NCBI RefSeq assembly: GCF_022808715.1
Contig: NZ_JAKZKX010000012.1
Span: 1 to 64,000 of the forward strand
Direction of reading: 5' to 3'
From: Fundidesulfovibrio agrisoli
GTDB taxonomy: Bacteria; Desulfobacterota; Desulfovibrionia; Desulfovibrionales; Desulfovibrionaceae
DNA: 64,000 nucleotides
Both the position numbers and the translations under genes were made by a program. The first letter of the stretch is position 1, and every line of letters starts with the position of its first letter. Shown piece by piece: positions 1 through 8,305 of this stretch. The notes under the pieces were generated by a model. The model saw only the letters and a program-made list of their open reading frames with translations. It had not been told where the DNA came from and did no database searches.

Positions 1-4
1 CCCC

Positions 5-79
5 GGTGGCCGGCGGGGGGCCGGCGCACCCCGATATATTTGAAGAACATCGTCCTGCGCCGTCCCCCCGCAGGCCACC
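5..79. repeat. long imperfect inverted repeat at left edge
   Basis: Arms at 5-28 and 56-79 are reverse complements at 22 of 24 positions, separated by a 27-base loop that is more AT-rich. A transcript would fold into a very stable hairpin. There is no T-tract, so it is not a classical terminator. The arms begin GGTGGCC and end GGCCACC. I see no supported gene between base 1 and 281; whatever lies to the left is outside the window. Confidence 0.7.
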
Positions 80-132
80 TTGGAGACACCGCGGATCACG
101 GCGGCGACCCCGGGAATCGGAGACTGAGTACT

Positions 133-186
133 GCGCGAAGCGGGATGGGATTCCAAAGGGAGGAACTCCCTTTGGCCGCCGGAGGC
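133..186 (+). repeat. dispersed repeat family R1, copy 1
   Basis: The core reads GCGAAGC, then GGGATTCCAAAGGG, a short turn, CCCTTTGG and CCGCCGGAGGC. The CCAAAGGG and CCCTTTGG halves pair as a hairpin. The same block recurs at 30847-30898, 33364-33415 and, inverted, 20414-20465, always between genes. Confidence 0.8.
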
Positions 187-215
187 ATCCCCACCCCCAG
201 TTTGTCGAGATCATG

Positions 216-258
216 TAAAAAAGGCGCGGCCCGGGCTTCCCCGGACCGCGCCTTTTGT
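216..258 (-). terminator. intrinsic terminator of the obgE-lipoprotein operon
   Basis: A GC-rich stem (GGCGCGG/CCGCGCC with an inner CCGGG/CCCGG) is flanked by A and T runs. Read on the minus strand it ends in six T residues, about 25 bases after the lipoprotein stop codon. Confidence 0.8.
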
Positions 259-281
259 CGGCGTTCAAGCCCTTTGCGGGG

Positions 282-899
282 CTATTCCTTGATGGTGGTC
301 TTGCCGGGCACCGAGTCCTTGCCGAGGAACTGCACCAGTTCCGGGTCGCTCATCATCATGGAGAGCGACTCGGAGAGCACATCGTTGACCAGGCGGGCGT
401 TGGCGTTCTCGTCCGGGGCCATCATCAGCTCGCGCTCCTGGCTCACGGGGAAGTTGCCCTCCCAGGTGCCGGGGCCGTTGGTGGCGCGCACGGCCAGCAC
501 GCACTTGGTGGTCACCTTGCGGGTCACGGTCAGGGCCTGGGCGTTGTAGCCCAGCTCGCGGATGGTCACGGTCAGGCTGCGGGCCGCGCCGTCCTTGTAG
601 GGGGCGGGCTCGAAGCCCAGGGAGGAGAGCATCCTGCCCAGGGGCTGGCCCACGGACTGGGCCAGGTCGCCTTCCACGGTGATGGGCGCGCCGTGGGAGC
701 CGTCGGTGTTTCGATAGCCGATCACCCTGTCGGCGCGGGCGTCCACCACGCGCAGGGCCACTGCCTTGCCCTTGCCCACGTTGCCGCTGGGGGCCTTGAT
801 CTCGGGCTTCAAGTTCACGCTCTGGGCGGGAACGCCCGAACAGGAGGCCAAAAGCCCGGCGCAGAGGAGCGCGAGCAGAAAAATCGCGTAACGCTTCAT
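282..899 (-). CDS. YajG-family lipoprotein
   Basis: A 205-residue predicted outer-membrane or periplasmic lipoprotein. The N-terminus is a signal peptide ending in the lipobox LLASC, with Cys20 as the lipidation site. The stretch VALRVVDARADRVIGYR is typical of the YajG/Lipoprotein_16 family, whose function is unknown. The start was placed at the ATG giving this signal peptide; it overlaps the obgE stop as ATGA, so translation is probably coupled to obgE. A strong terminator follows. The family assignment is from sequence likeness read by eye; the role is unknown. Confidence 0.75.
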   Translation of the reverse strand: MKRYAIFLLALLCAGLLASCSGVPAQSVNLKPEIKAPSGNVGKGKAVALRVVDARADRVIGYRNTDGSHGAPITVEGDLAQSVGQPLGRMLSSLGFEPAPYKDGAARSLTVTIRELGYNAQALTVTRKVTTKCVLAVRATNGPGTWEGNFPVSQERELMMAPDENANARLVNDVLSESLSMMMSDPELVQFLGKDSVPGKTTIKE

Positions 900-1918
900 T
901 GTTCTTCCTCCTTCTTCAGGGCGGCGCTCAACCGCCACATTTCTTCAACAAGTTCTTCGAGCCCGGCCCCCTCCTTGGCGGAGATGAAGCGCACCTCGAG
1001 CCCCCTGTCGCGGGCGGCCTGGCGCAGCTTCTTCAGCCGTTCGGGGTCGAGCAGGTCCACCTTGTTCACGGCGCGCAACTGCGGACGCTTGGCCAGCTCC
1101 AGGTCGAAACGGACCAGCTCGTCGTCCACCAGGGAGAACCCGGCGAAGGGGTCGTCGCCCCCGGTCTCCTCGGCGGAGAGCAGGTGCACCAGCAGCCTCG
1201 TGCGCGAGACGTGCTTGAGGAAGTCGTGCCCCAGGCCCTGCCCCTCGTGCGCGCCCTCGATGAGCCCGGGGATGTCCGCCGCCACGAGTTGCATGCCGTC
1301 CTCGCCCTGGATCACGCCCAGATTGGGGGTCAGGGTGGTGAACGGGTAGTTGGCGATCTTGGGCTTGGCCGCCGAGACCGCCGAAATCAGCGTGGACTTG
1401 CCCGCGTTGGGCAGCCCGATGATGCCCACCTCGGCCAGCAGGCGCAGCTCCAGGCGCAGGCGCTTCTCCTCCCCGGGTTCGCCGGGCTGTGCGAAGCGCG
1501 GGGCGCGGTTGGTGGAGGTCTTGAAGTGCATGTTGCCCTTGCCGCCCCGGCCGCCCTTGGCTGCCACCCACTCCTGCCCGATGTCGGTCAGGTCGGCGGC
1601 CAGGTGCTCGCCTTCCTCGGTGAGCTCGAAGATCAGGGTGCCCTGGGGCACCTCCACCACCTGGTCCTCGGCGTTCTTGCCGTTGCACTGGCTGCCCAGG
1701 CCCATCTGGCCGTTGCGGGCCTCGTAGCGGCGCTTGAGGCGCAGGTCGTACAGGGTGAGCAGGCTGGGGGAGACGCGGAAGATCACGTCGCCGCCCTTGC
1801 CTCCGTCGCCCCCGTTGGGGCCGCCGAAGGCAATGAATTTCTCGCGCCGGAAGGCCACGCAGCCGCGGCCGCCGTTGCCTGATTTGACGGTGATGACCGC
1901 CTCGTCAACAAATCGCAT
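896..1918 (-). CDS. obgE: Obg/CgtA ribosome-associated GTPase
   Basis: A 340-residue GTPase of the Obg family, which binds the 50S subunit and links ribosome maturation to growth control. The glycine-rich Obg fold occupies roughly residues 1-158 (GNGGRGCVAFRREKF near the start). The G domain follows with G1 GLPNAGKST, switch FTTLTPNLG, G3 DIPGLIEGA, G4 NKVD and G5 SAKEG. Length matches the family. The ATG at 1918 has AGGTGA upstream and starts the conserved MRFVDEA. Unlike many bacteria, the ribosomal genes rplU and rpmA are not upstream: the next gene is a divergent transporter. Confidence 0.97.
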   Translation of the reverse strand: MRFVDEAVITVKSGNGGRGCVAFRREKFIAFGGPNGGDGGKGGDVIFRVSPSLLTLYDLRLKRRYEARNGQMGLGSQCNGKNAEDQVVEVPQGTLIFELTEEGEHLAADLTDIGQEWVAAKGGRGGKGNMHFKTSTNRAPRFAQPGEPGEEKRLRLELRLLAEVGIIGLPNAGKSTLISAVSAAKPKIANYPFTTLTPNLGVIQGEDGMQLVAADIPGLIEGAHEGQGLGHDFLKHVSRTRLLVHLLSAEETGGDDPFAGFSLVDDELVRFDLELAKRPQLRAVNKVDLLDPERLKKLRQAARDRGLEVRFISAKEGAGLEELVEEMWRLSAALKKEEEQ

Positions 1919-2184
1919 GTTCTTGTCACCTCGCTGGGGCTGCGGGCCATACGGCCTGCGGCGTCCCGGCGTCAAGCATTTGTGGGCGTCTGGCCCTTCG
2001 AGGTTACACGCCCCGGCGCGAAAACGGCGCGGGCGGGCGCGAACCCATGCCCCCTCTAAGCCTCGCGGGGCCGCAAGTCAAACAGGACGCCCGGAAATGC
2101 GCCGGAGCGTGGACGCGGGGCCGCGCCTTGGGTATATGCCTTGCCGGTCCGCTCGCCGGGCCGGAGCATGACTGGAGACGCAAA

Positions 2185-3921
2185 ATGAAGAGACGCCTCG
2201 ATTTCATCAAGGACATCTGGCGCATCGCCCGCCCCTACTGGTTCTCGGAGGACCGCTGGGCCGGGCGCGGCCTGCTGGCCGTCATCGTGGCCATGAGCTT
2301 GACCCTGGTGTTCATCACCGTGCTGCTCAACAAGTGGAACAACGCCTTCTACGACACCCTCCAGAACCGCGACCTGGACGGCTTCTACCACCAGCTCGGC
2401 ATCTTCGCCGCCCTGGCGGCCGCCTACATCGTGGTGGCGGTGTACCAGCTCTACCTGAACCAGATGCTCCAGATCCGCTGGCGGCGCTGGCTCACCGACG
2501 CCTTCCTGGCGCGCTGGCTGGAGGACAAGGTCTACTACACCGTGCAGATGCGCGGCGGCGCCACCGACAACCCGGACCAGCGCATCGCCGACGACATCCA
2601 CAGCTTCGTGACCCAGACCCTGGCGCTCAGCCTGGGCCTACTGGAATCGGTGGTCACGCTGGTCAGCTTCGTGGGCATCCTCTGGGGGCTCTCCGGGGAC
2701 TTCAGCCTGAACGTGGCCGGAAGCGACTGGGTGATCCCGGGCTACATGGTCTGGGTGGCCCTGGGCTACGCCATCCTGGGCACCTGGCTCACCAAGCGCG
2801 TGGGCAAGCCGCTCATCGCGCTCAACTACAACCAGCAGCGCTACGAGGCGGACTTCCGCTTCAGCCTGGTGCGCCTGCGCGAGAACGTGGAGGGCGTGGC
2901 CCTGTACCGGGGCGAACAGGGCGAGGCCGCCATCTTCCGCAGCCGCTTCGGGCGCGTGGTGGAGAACTGGTGGGCCATCATGAAGCGGCGCAAGATGCTC
3001 AGCTGGCTGACCAACGGCTACGCCCAGGTGGCGGTGATATTCCCGTTCATGGCCGCCGCGCCGCGCTATTTCTCCGGGGCGATCCAACTGGGCGGGCTCA
3101 TGCAGACGGCCTCCGCCTTCGGCCGGGTGCAGGGGGCGCTGAGCTGGTTCGTGGACGCCTACACCGAGCTGGCCTCCTGGAAGGCCACCGTGGACCGCCT
3201 GACCACCTTCGGCCAGGCCATGGAGCAGGCCCGGGCGGACATGGCTGCCCCCGAGGCGCTCAAGCCCGCGCAAGGCAGCGAGGAGCTTCTGCGGGTGCGC
3301 GGCCTGGAGCTGGACCTGCCCGATGCGCAGCCTCTGCTCACGGGTATCGACCTGACGCTCTCCCCGGGTCAGACCCTGCTGGTCAGCGGCCCCAGCGGTT
3401 GCGGCAAGAGCACCTTGCTGCGGGCCATGGCCGGGCTGTGGCCCTTCGGGCGCGGCGACATCGAGCTGCCCGCCTCGGGCCGCGCGGCCTTCCTGCCCCA
3501 GAAGCCCTACCTGCCCATGGGCACGCTGCGCGCCGTGGCCAGCTACCCGGCCACGGAGGGCCTGGGCGACGAGGCCATCCGGGAGGCCCTGACCGCCTGC
3601 GGCCTGCCGCACCTGGCCGGGCGCCTGGACGAGGAGACCTACTGGGCGCAGGAGCTCTCCCCCGGCGAGCAGCAGCGCCTGGCCTTCGCCCGGCTGCTGC
3701 TCCAGGCCCCGGAGTGGATCTTCCTGGACGAGGCCACCTCGGCCATGGACGAACCCGGGGAACGCGCCCTCTACGCCCTGCTGCGCCAGCGCCTGCCGGG
3801 GGCGGCCGTGGTCAGCGTGGGGCACCGCAGCACACTCGAGGCCTTCCACGGCCTTCGCCTGGCCATGAGCGCGGGCAGGCCCGGAGCCGCCACGCTCGCG
3901 CCCATCGCGCCCGCGGGGTGA
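2185..3921 (+). CDS. SbmA/BacA-like ABC transporter, fused permease and ATPase
   Basis: A 578-residue inner-membrane half-transporter. The N-terminal ~330 residues hold about six membrane segments of the ABC_membrane_2 type (SbmA/BacA/YddA family, which moves peptides, bleomycin-like drugs, cobalamin or very-long-chain acyl-CoA in various organisms). The C-terminal ATPase has Walker A GPSGCGKSTLL, signature LSPGEQQRLA and Walker B WIFLDEATSAMD. It probably works as a homodimer. The ATG at 2185 begins a lysine/arginine-rich segment ahead of the first helix; an in-frame upstream extension has no helix or ribosome site. The substrate cannot be read from sequence. Confidence 0.9.
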   Translation: MKRRLDFIKDIWRIARPYWFSEDRWAGRGLLAVIVAMSLTLVFITVLLNKWNNAFYDTLQNRDLDGFYHQLGIFAALAAAYIVVAVYQLYLNQMLQIRWRRWLTDAFLARWLEDKVYYTVQMRGGATDNPDQRIADDIHSFVTQTLALSLGLLESVVTLVSFVGILWGLSGDFSLNVAGSDWVIPGYMVWVALGYAILGTWLTKRVGKPLIALNYNQQRYEADFRFSLVRLRENVEGVALYRGEQGEAAIFRSRFGRVVENWWAIMKRRKMLSWLTNGYAQVAVIFPFMAAAPRYFSGAIQLGGLMQTASAFGRVQGALSWFVDAYTELASWKATVDRLTTFGQAMEQARADMAAPEALKPAQGSEELLRVRGLELDLPDAQPLLTGIDLTLSPGQTLLVSGPSGCGKSTLLRAMAGLWPFGRGDIELPASGRAAFLPQKPYLPMGTLRAVASYPATEGLGDEAIREALTACGLPHLAGRLDEETYWAQELSPGEQQRLAFARLLLQAPEWIFLDEATSAMDEPGERALYALLRQRLPGAAVVSVGHRSTLEAFHGLRLAMSAGRPGAATLAPIAPAG

Positions 3922-4034
3922 TATCTGTTGCGTGGATCGCACGGATCAAGGAAAATGCCGCCTGGCCACTCGGGGGTTTGCGCTCGCCGCATGCCCTGCC
4001 GTCGGGCCCAAAAACCGCACACAGAGTGTAAGCC

Positions 4035-4622
4035 ATGTCCAAGAAGGTCGTTTTCATTCACGGAAGCCCGCGCAAGAAGGGCAACACCCTGGCCCTGGCC
4101 GGGGTGGCCCGCGAGGCCCTGGCCGAGTCCGGCGTCGCCTCGGACGTCATCGACGCGGCCCGCCTGGAGTTCAAACACCCGGGCTGCATCGCCTGCTACA
4201 AATGCCAGCAGAGCCAGGAGTTCGGCTGCCACGTCGACGACGAACTGGCCCGGGCCGTGAAGACCCTGCCGGAATACGACGCGGTGGTCCTGGCCACGCC
4301 CATCTACTGGTTCAGCTACCCCGCCCAGGTGAAGATGCTCGTGGACCGCATCTTCAGCCTGGTGAAGTTCGGGCAGAACCACGAGTTCTTCAGCCCCCTC
4401 TCCGGCAAGCCCTGGGCGCTGCTGGCCACGGGCGGCGGCCAGCTTGAGAACAACCTGCTGGAGCTTGAGAAGCAGTGGCGCATCCCGGCGGGGCTGCTGG
4501 GCTGCGAGTTCGTGTCCGTGCTCTTCCCCACCTGCCATTACGAGCCCGGCAAGATCGTGGAGGACCCGGCCCCCGTGGCCAGGGCCCGCGCCTTCGGCCT
4601 GCGCTTGGCCGAGATGCTCTAG
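4035..4622 (+). CDS. flavodoxin-family NAD(P)H-dependent oxidoreductase, possible iron-sulfur flavoprotein
   Basis: A 195-residue protein with a flavodoxin-like fold. The FMN phosphate loop is GSPRKKGNT near residue 10, and ATPIYWFSYPAQVKMLVDR is the usual second flavin contact. Cysteines 51, 54, 57 and 65 have the CX2CX2CX7C spacing of iron-sulfur flavoproteins, so it may also carry a 4Fe-4S cluster. It stands alone, with a repeat element right after the stop. It probably acts in the cytoplasm as an electron-transfer or reductase protein. The substrate is unknown, and related proteins keep one or two of these cysteines without a cluster. Confidence 0.85.
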   Translation: MSKKVVFIHGSPRKKGNTLALAGVAREALAESGVASDVIDAARLEFKHPGCIACYKCQQSQEFGCHVDDELARAVKTLPEYDAVVLATPIYWFSYPAQVKMLVDRIFSLVKFGQNHEFFSPLSGKPWALLATGGGQLENNLLELEKQWRIPAGLLGCEFVSVLFPTCHYEPGKIVEDPAPVARARAFGLRLAEML

Positions 4623-4624
4623 CA

Positions 4625-4745
4625 GACCGTTGAAAAATCCGCGCTGGCTGCGTTGCAGCGGAAAAGTCAGACCCTCGCGTATGCTCAATATGCTTCGGCC
4701 CTGACTTTTCCTTGCGCCTTGCCCCCGCGTATTTTGAACGGGCTG
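4625..4745 (+). repeat. palindromic repeat element R2, copy 1
   Basis: About 120 bp beginning CCGTTGAAAAATCC and ending TTTTGAACGGGCTGC. The ends are partly inverted repeats of each other, and AAAAGTCAG/CTGACTTTT forms an inner stem. A second copy lies at 5956-6080 in the opposite orientation, matching at most positions. It resembles a REP or MITE-like dispersed element rather than a coding region. Confidence 0.85.
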
Positions 4746-4969
4746 CAAGAAACGGCTTGCGCGACAGGCCGCCAGCCCCGCCCCCGTTCGCTGACATCAG
4801 GCCCGGCCCGGAGACGATCCGGGCCGGGCATTTTTCCAGCGCCCTTGACTTCGCGCCCGCATTCGCCCAATACGCTGGAGCATAACACCTTCCGGCGCAT
4901 ACAGTCCGCCGGGGCGCCGCCTGTAACCGGGGGCGGGCCTGCGGACGACCGGAGAATCTGGAGGTACAC

Positions 4970-5491
4970 ATGAACCACAGCACCAGAACCATCACCTTGC
5001 GTCCCCTGGCTGCAGCGCTGCCCCTGGTGGCCGCCCTCCTGCTCTGCCTCGCGCCCGCGGCCCGCGCCCAGGACCAGGCCCCTTCCGCACCCCAGACTCA
5101 GCCCCAGGCCAAATCCCAGGCCAAGCCCAAGGGCCAAAGAGGCGGCTACAACAACCCCGAGGCCGTGGAGGAGCGCATCGCCGAACTGCGGGCCAAGCTG
5201 GCCATCACCCCTGCCCAGGAGGCCGCCTGGGACGACCTGGCCAAGGTCATGCGCGACAACGGGGCCAAGATGCGCGCCAGCATCGACAAATGGCGGGAGC
5301 AGCGCGCATCCCTGAACGCCGTGGAGAACCTCAAGCTCCACGCCGGGATGGCCGAGGAGCACGCCCAGGCCATGCGCGGGCTGATCCCCGTGTTCGAGAA
5401 GCTCTACAACATGCTCTCCCCGGAGCAGAAGAAGGTCGCGGACGAGTCCTTCTCCCAGCGGATGGGCAGGGGCAAGAAGAAGGGGAGCTGA
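4970..5491 (+). CDS. periplasmic LTXXQ (Spy/CpxP-like) protein
   Basis: A 173-residue exported protein. A signal peptide of about 33 residues ends near ARAQ and is followed by a Gln/Pro/Lys-rich linker. The helical domain has two LTXXQ-type motifs, AITPAQEAAW and LSPEQKKVADE, which mark the Spy/CpxP superfamily of periplasmic chaperones and stress sensors. GGAG stands upstream of the ATG. It lies 56 bp before another small secreted protein, and both are bracketed by repeat R2. A role in envelope protein quality control or metal stress is inferred from the family only. Confidence 0.8.
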   Translation: MNHSTRTITLRPLAAALPLVAALLLCLAPAARAQDQAPSAPQTQPQAKSQAKPKGQRGGYNNPEAVEERIAELRAKLAITPAQEAAWDDLAKVMRDNGAKMRASIDKWREQRASLNAVENLKLHAGMAEEHAQAMRGLIPVFEKLYNMLSPEQKKVADESFSQRMGRGKKKGS

Positions 5492-5547
5492 CGGCGAGAC
5501 CGACGCCGGCAGTGGTTCCCCACAATAGCCGCCCCAAGGAGGCCCCC

Positions 5548-5850
5548 ATGACCAAGCACACCTTCCGCCGGATATTCACGGCTGCAGCCGTAGTGGCGGT
5601 GGCGCTCTGCGCGGCCCTGGCCGCCGCTCCGGCGCACGCCGACCGCTACTATTACCGGGGCTACGGCCCGCACTATGCGCCGCCGCCCCGTGGCTACTAC
5701 TACCCCAGGCCCAGGCCCTACTACTACGCTCCGCCGCCGGTTTACTATTACGCTCCGCCACCGGCCTACTACGCCCCGCCGCCGGCCTACTACTATGCCC
5801 CGCCGCCGGTGCCGGTGCCCGGCTTCAGCATCACCATCCCTCTGCGCTGA
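5548..5850 (+). CDS. secreted Pro/Tyr-repeat protein
   Basis: A 100-residue exported protein with a signal peptide of about 31 residues (cleavage near AHA-D). The mature part is almost entirely Tyr, Pro and Ala: five or so tandem copies of a YYYAPPP-like unit, ending in GFSITIPLR. The repeats are visible in the DNA as recurring tactacgctccgccg-like units. AGGAGG lies 7 bases before the ATG. Such low-complexity proteins are often surface or cell-wall associated, but no function can be assigned. It probably shares a transcript with the LTXXQ gene and ends at a strong terminator. Confidence 0.75.
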   Translation: MTKHTFRRIFTAAAVVAVALCAALAAAPAHADRYYYRGYGPHYAPPPRGYYYPRPRPYYYAPPPVYYYAPPPAYYAPPPAYYYAPPPVPVPGFSITIPLR

Positions 5851-5867
5851 AGGGTGATCCAAACACA

Positions 5868-5912
5868 AAACCCCGGGCGCACCGCAGTGCGTCCGGGGTT
5901 TCGCTTCTTTTT
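5868..5912 (+). terminator. intrinsic terminator
   Basis: AAACCCCGGGCGCAC pairs with GTGCGTCCGGGGTTT across a CGCA loop and is followed by CGCTTCTTTTT. It lies 17 bases after the stop of the Pro/Tyr-repeat gene. Confidence 0.85.
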
Positions 5913-5955
5913 GCCGGCACCGGGCTCAAAAGCCGGTCGATACATTTGGATTTCA

Positions 5956-6080
5956 CAGCCCGTTCAAAAAACTCGCCGGCAAGGCGCAAGAAAAAGTCAA
6001 GGCCGAAGCGTATTCGGCATACGCGAGGGTTTGACTGTTTCGCAGCAACGCAGCCTGCGAGGATTTTTCAACGGGCAGTC
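5956..6080 (-). repeat. palindromic repeat element R2, copy 2 (inverted)
   Basis: The reverse complement matches 4625-4745 over nearly its whole length, with scattered substitutions. The last two bases overlap the stop codon of the tautomerase gene, so the element supplies the 3' end of that gene. Confidence 0.85.
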
Positions 6081-6282
6081 AGGCTCCGCGCTTGCGCCGC
6101 ACGGTGATGGTCTCCCCGCCGATGCCCCAGTTGTCCGTGGGCACCTCCTCGATGACCACCACGGTGGTCTGCGGGTTCTTTCCCAGCACGTCGCGCAGAA
6201 GGTTGGTCACGCCCTCGATGAGCTTGGCCTTGGCCTCGGGCGAGGCCCCTTCCTGGGTGATCTTGATGTTCACGTAGGGCAT
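6079..6282 (-). CDS. 4-oxalocrotonate tautomerase-family enzyme
   Basis: A 67-residue protein starting MPYVNIKI, so Pro is exposed as the N-terminal catalytic base after Met removal, the defining feature of the family. The rest (the LIEGVTNLLRDVLGKNP helix, then VVIEEVPTDNWGIGGE) fits a standard 4-OT subunit, which assembles as a hexamer and catalyses keto-enol tautomerisation of small acids. GGAGG lies upstream. The gene overlaps the 3' end of the EamA gene by 13 bases, so the two are co-translated. The substrate is not evident; no aromatic meta-cleavage genes are nearby. Confidence 0.85.
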   Translation of the reverse strand: MPYVNIKITQEGASPEAKAKLIEGVTNLLRDVLGKNPQTTVVVIEEVPTDNWGIGGETITVRRKRGA

Positions 6283-7166
6283 TGCGCCTCCTCCTGTTGG
6301 GGTTGATTTCTCGCGGCCAGCCAGGCCCCCGCGCTGACGCAGGCCAGGACGGCGGCCAGGGCCGGGGTCATGGCCTCGCCCAGCAGCAGCGCGGCCAGGC
6401 CGCCCGACAAGGCGGGCACCAGGGCCATCAGCGCTCCCAGCCGGGCCGGGCCGAGCCGGTCCTGGGCTCGCAGGTACAGCCACATCACAACCACGGTGGT
6501 CACCGCCCCGTGGTACAAACCCTGCCCCGCAAGCCACAGCGGCGAGGCCGCGCCCAGGTTCTTGGGCAGAAACAGGGCGTACACAGGCAGATACAGCAGC
6601 GCGGGCGCAAGCGCCAGGAACCGTGTGAGCAGCCAGGGCTCCAGGCCCCAGCGTTTGGCCAGCACGGCGTAAAGCGCCCAACTGAGAGAGCAGCCGAGCA
6701 GCAGCGCGTCCCCCGCGAGGTGCTCCCCGCCCGCCAAGGCCTCCCTGCCCATGAGCCCCACCCCCAGGGCGATGAGCCCGTAACCGCCCCATTGCGCCCC
6801 GTCGGGCCTTTTGCCCAGCAGCCACCAGCCCAGCAGGGCCGTCTCGAAGGGCAGGACGCCCGGGAACAGCACCGCCCCGTGGGTGGCCGGAGCGAGCCTG
6901 AAGCCGCCGTACACCAGCAGGCCGTAGGCCAGCCCGCCGATGAGCGCCAGCGCCCACAGCCTCAAGGAGGTCCACTCGGCCCGGCCAAGGCCCCGGCTGA
7001 ACGGCGCCAGCACAAGCGAGGCCGTGGCCAGACGCAGGGCCAGCATGTCGTAGACCGTCACCGGCGACTCGCCCGTGAGGCCCAGCCTGCTCACCAGCAT
7101 GAACGCCGACCAGAACCCGACCACCGCCAGGCCGTACCCTATGCCGCCGGTGCATCTGCCTTCCAC
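6270..7166 (-). CDS. EamA-family (DMT) transporter
   Basis: A 298-residue inner-membrane protein with about ten hydrophobic helices arranged as two similar five-helix halves, the drug/metabolite transporter layout. The start is a GTG at 7166: AAGGAG stands seven bases upstream and no ATG precedes the first helix. It is transcribed divergently from a LysR regulator and overlaps the tautomerase gene downstream, so the three probably form one regulated unit. Members export amino acids, metabolites or drugs; the cargo here is unknown. Confidence 0.85.
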   Translation of the reverse strand: MEGRCTGGIGYGLAVVGFWSAFMLVSRLGLTGESPVTVYDMLALRLATASLVLAPFSRGLGRAEWTSLRLWALALIGGLAYGLLVYGGFRLAPATHGAVLFPGVLPFETALLGWWLLGKRPDGAQWGGYGLIALGVGLMGREALAGGEHLAGDALLLGCSLSWALYAVLAKRWGLEPWLLTRFLALAPALLYLPVYALFLPKNLGAASPLWLAGQGLYHGAVTTVVVMWLYLRAQDRLGPARLGALMALVPALSGGLAALLLGEAMTPALAAVLACVSAGAWLAARNQPQQEEAQCPT

Positions 7167-7214
7167 CGTCTCTCTCCTTGCCTTTGTTCCGGGGAAGGAT
7201 TACCCGGACCAAGC

Positions 7215-7239
7215 ATCATGTAAAACGATTTGATATGAT
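7215..7239. promoter_or_regulatory. candidate LysR operator between divergent genes
   Basis: A 25-bp imperfect palindrome with ATCAT/ATGAT ends and a T-N11-A type core. It sits 25 bases before the LysR start and 49 bases before the EamA start. Its right end, TATGAT, could also serve as the -10 box of the regulator gene, which would give autoregulation. Confidence 0.5.
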
Positions 7240-7263
7240 TAAACCATTCGCAAAGAGTGAACG

Positions 7264-8178
7264 ATGGAACTGAGCGACCTTCAGGCCTTCCAGGCCGTGG
7301 CCCAATGCGGGGGCGTGACCCAGGCGGCGCAACGGTTGAACAAGGTGCAGTCCGGCGTGTCGGCGCGCATCAAGAACCTGGAGCGCGAACTGGGGGTCGA
7401 GTTGTTCGCCCGCCAGGGGCGCGGCATGCTGCTGACCGCCAACGGGCGCTCCCTGCTGGACTACGCCGACAGGATTCTGCTGCTGGCGCGGGAAGCGGTG
7501 GACAGCGTGGCCGGGCAGGCTCCGTCCGGCCGGTTCCGGCTGGGCGCCATGGAGAGCACCTCGGCCTCGCGGCTGCCGCAACTGTTGGGGGCCTTCCACG
7601 CCCGCTACCCCGAGGTCGCGCTGGAGCTCGTCACGGGCACCTCGGCCGATCTGGCGCGCGCCGTGCGGGAGTACGCGCTGGACGCGGCCTTCGTCAGCGA
7701 ACCCGTCCACGGCGAAGGGCTGGAGAAGCGCCCAGCATTCCGTGAGGAACTGGTGCTGGTGGCCGCCAAGACCCAGCCGACGCTGACCTCGCCCGGCCAG
7801 TTGGGCTCGCTTGCGCTGTTGGTGTTCAGCCACGGCTGCGCCTACCGCAAGCGGCTGGAGGATTGGGCCGCCAGCGGCGGCGGGGAGGCTCCGCGCACGG
7901 TGGAGCTCGGCTCCTACCAGACCATGCTCGGCTGCGCGGCCTCCGGCATGGGCGTGGCCATCATGCCCCGCTCCGTGACGGGGCTGCTGGCGGGCACGGC
8001 GGGCGTGAGCGTGCACGAGCTGCCGCCGGAGATTTCACAGGTGCGGACCTCGCTGGTGTGGCGCAAGGGCGACCGGACCGGCGCGGTGAAGGCTCTGGCG
8101 GCCATGCTGGAGGAGCAGCCGGAAGAGCAGGCGGAGGAGGGTCCGGGCGCCTCAATTCCAGTTTCCTCCATTGACTAA
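7264..8178 (+). CDS. LysR-family transcriptional regulator
   Basis: A 304-residue regulator. The N-terminal winged helix-turn-helix (residues 1-60: DLQAFQAVAQCGGVTQAA, LNKVQSGVSARIKNLE, LFARQGRG) is typical of LysR proteins. Residues from about 90 form a periplasmic-binding-like effector domain. The last 25 residues are Glu/Gln-rich. It is divergent from the EamA transporter and tautomerase, the usual arrangement for a regulator of its neighbour. The effector is unknown. The ATG at 7264 lies just after the candidate operator. Confidence 0.93.
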   Translation: MELSDLQAFQAVAQCGGVTQAAQRLNKVQSGVSARIKNLERELGVELFARQGRGMLLTANGRSLLDYADRILLLAREAVDSVAGQAPSGRFRLGAMESTSASRLPQLLGAFHARYPEVALELVTGTSADLARAVREYALDAAFVSEPVHGEGLEKRPAFREELVLVAAKTQPTLTSPGQLGSLALLVFSHGCAYRKRLEDWAASGGGEAPRTVELGSYQTMLGCAASGMGVAIMPRSVTGLLAGTAGVSVHELPPEISQVRTSLVWRKGDRTGAVKALAAMLEEQPEEQAEEGPGASIPVSSID

Positions 8179-8305
8179 ACGCCCGTAGTGTGAGCTAGGT
8201 TCAAGGTGCCAGGCACTCCTTCCAGGCGATTCCATCCGTTTTGAGATTCCAGGTCGTCAGGCTCACAGTCGTACTGTAGAAACACTGCGGCAAGGAGCAC
8301 ACACC

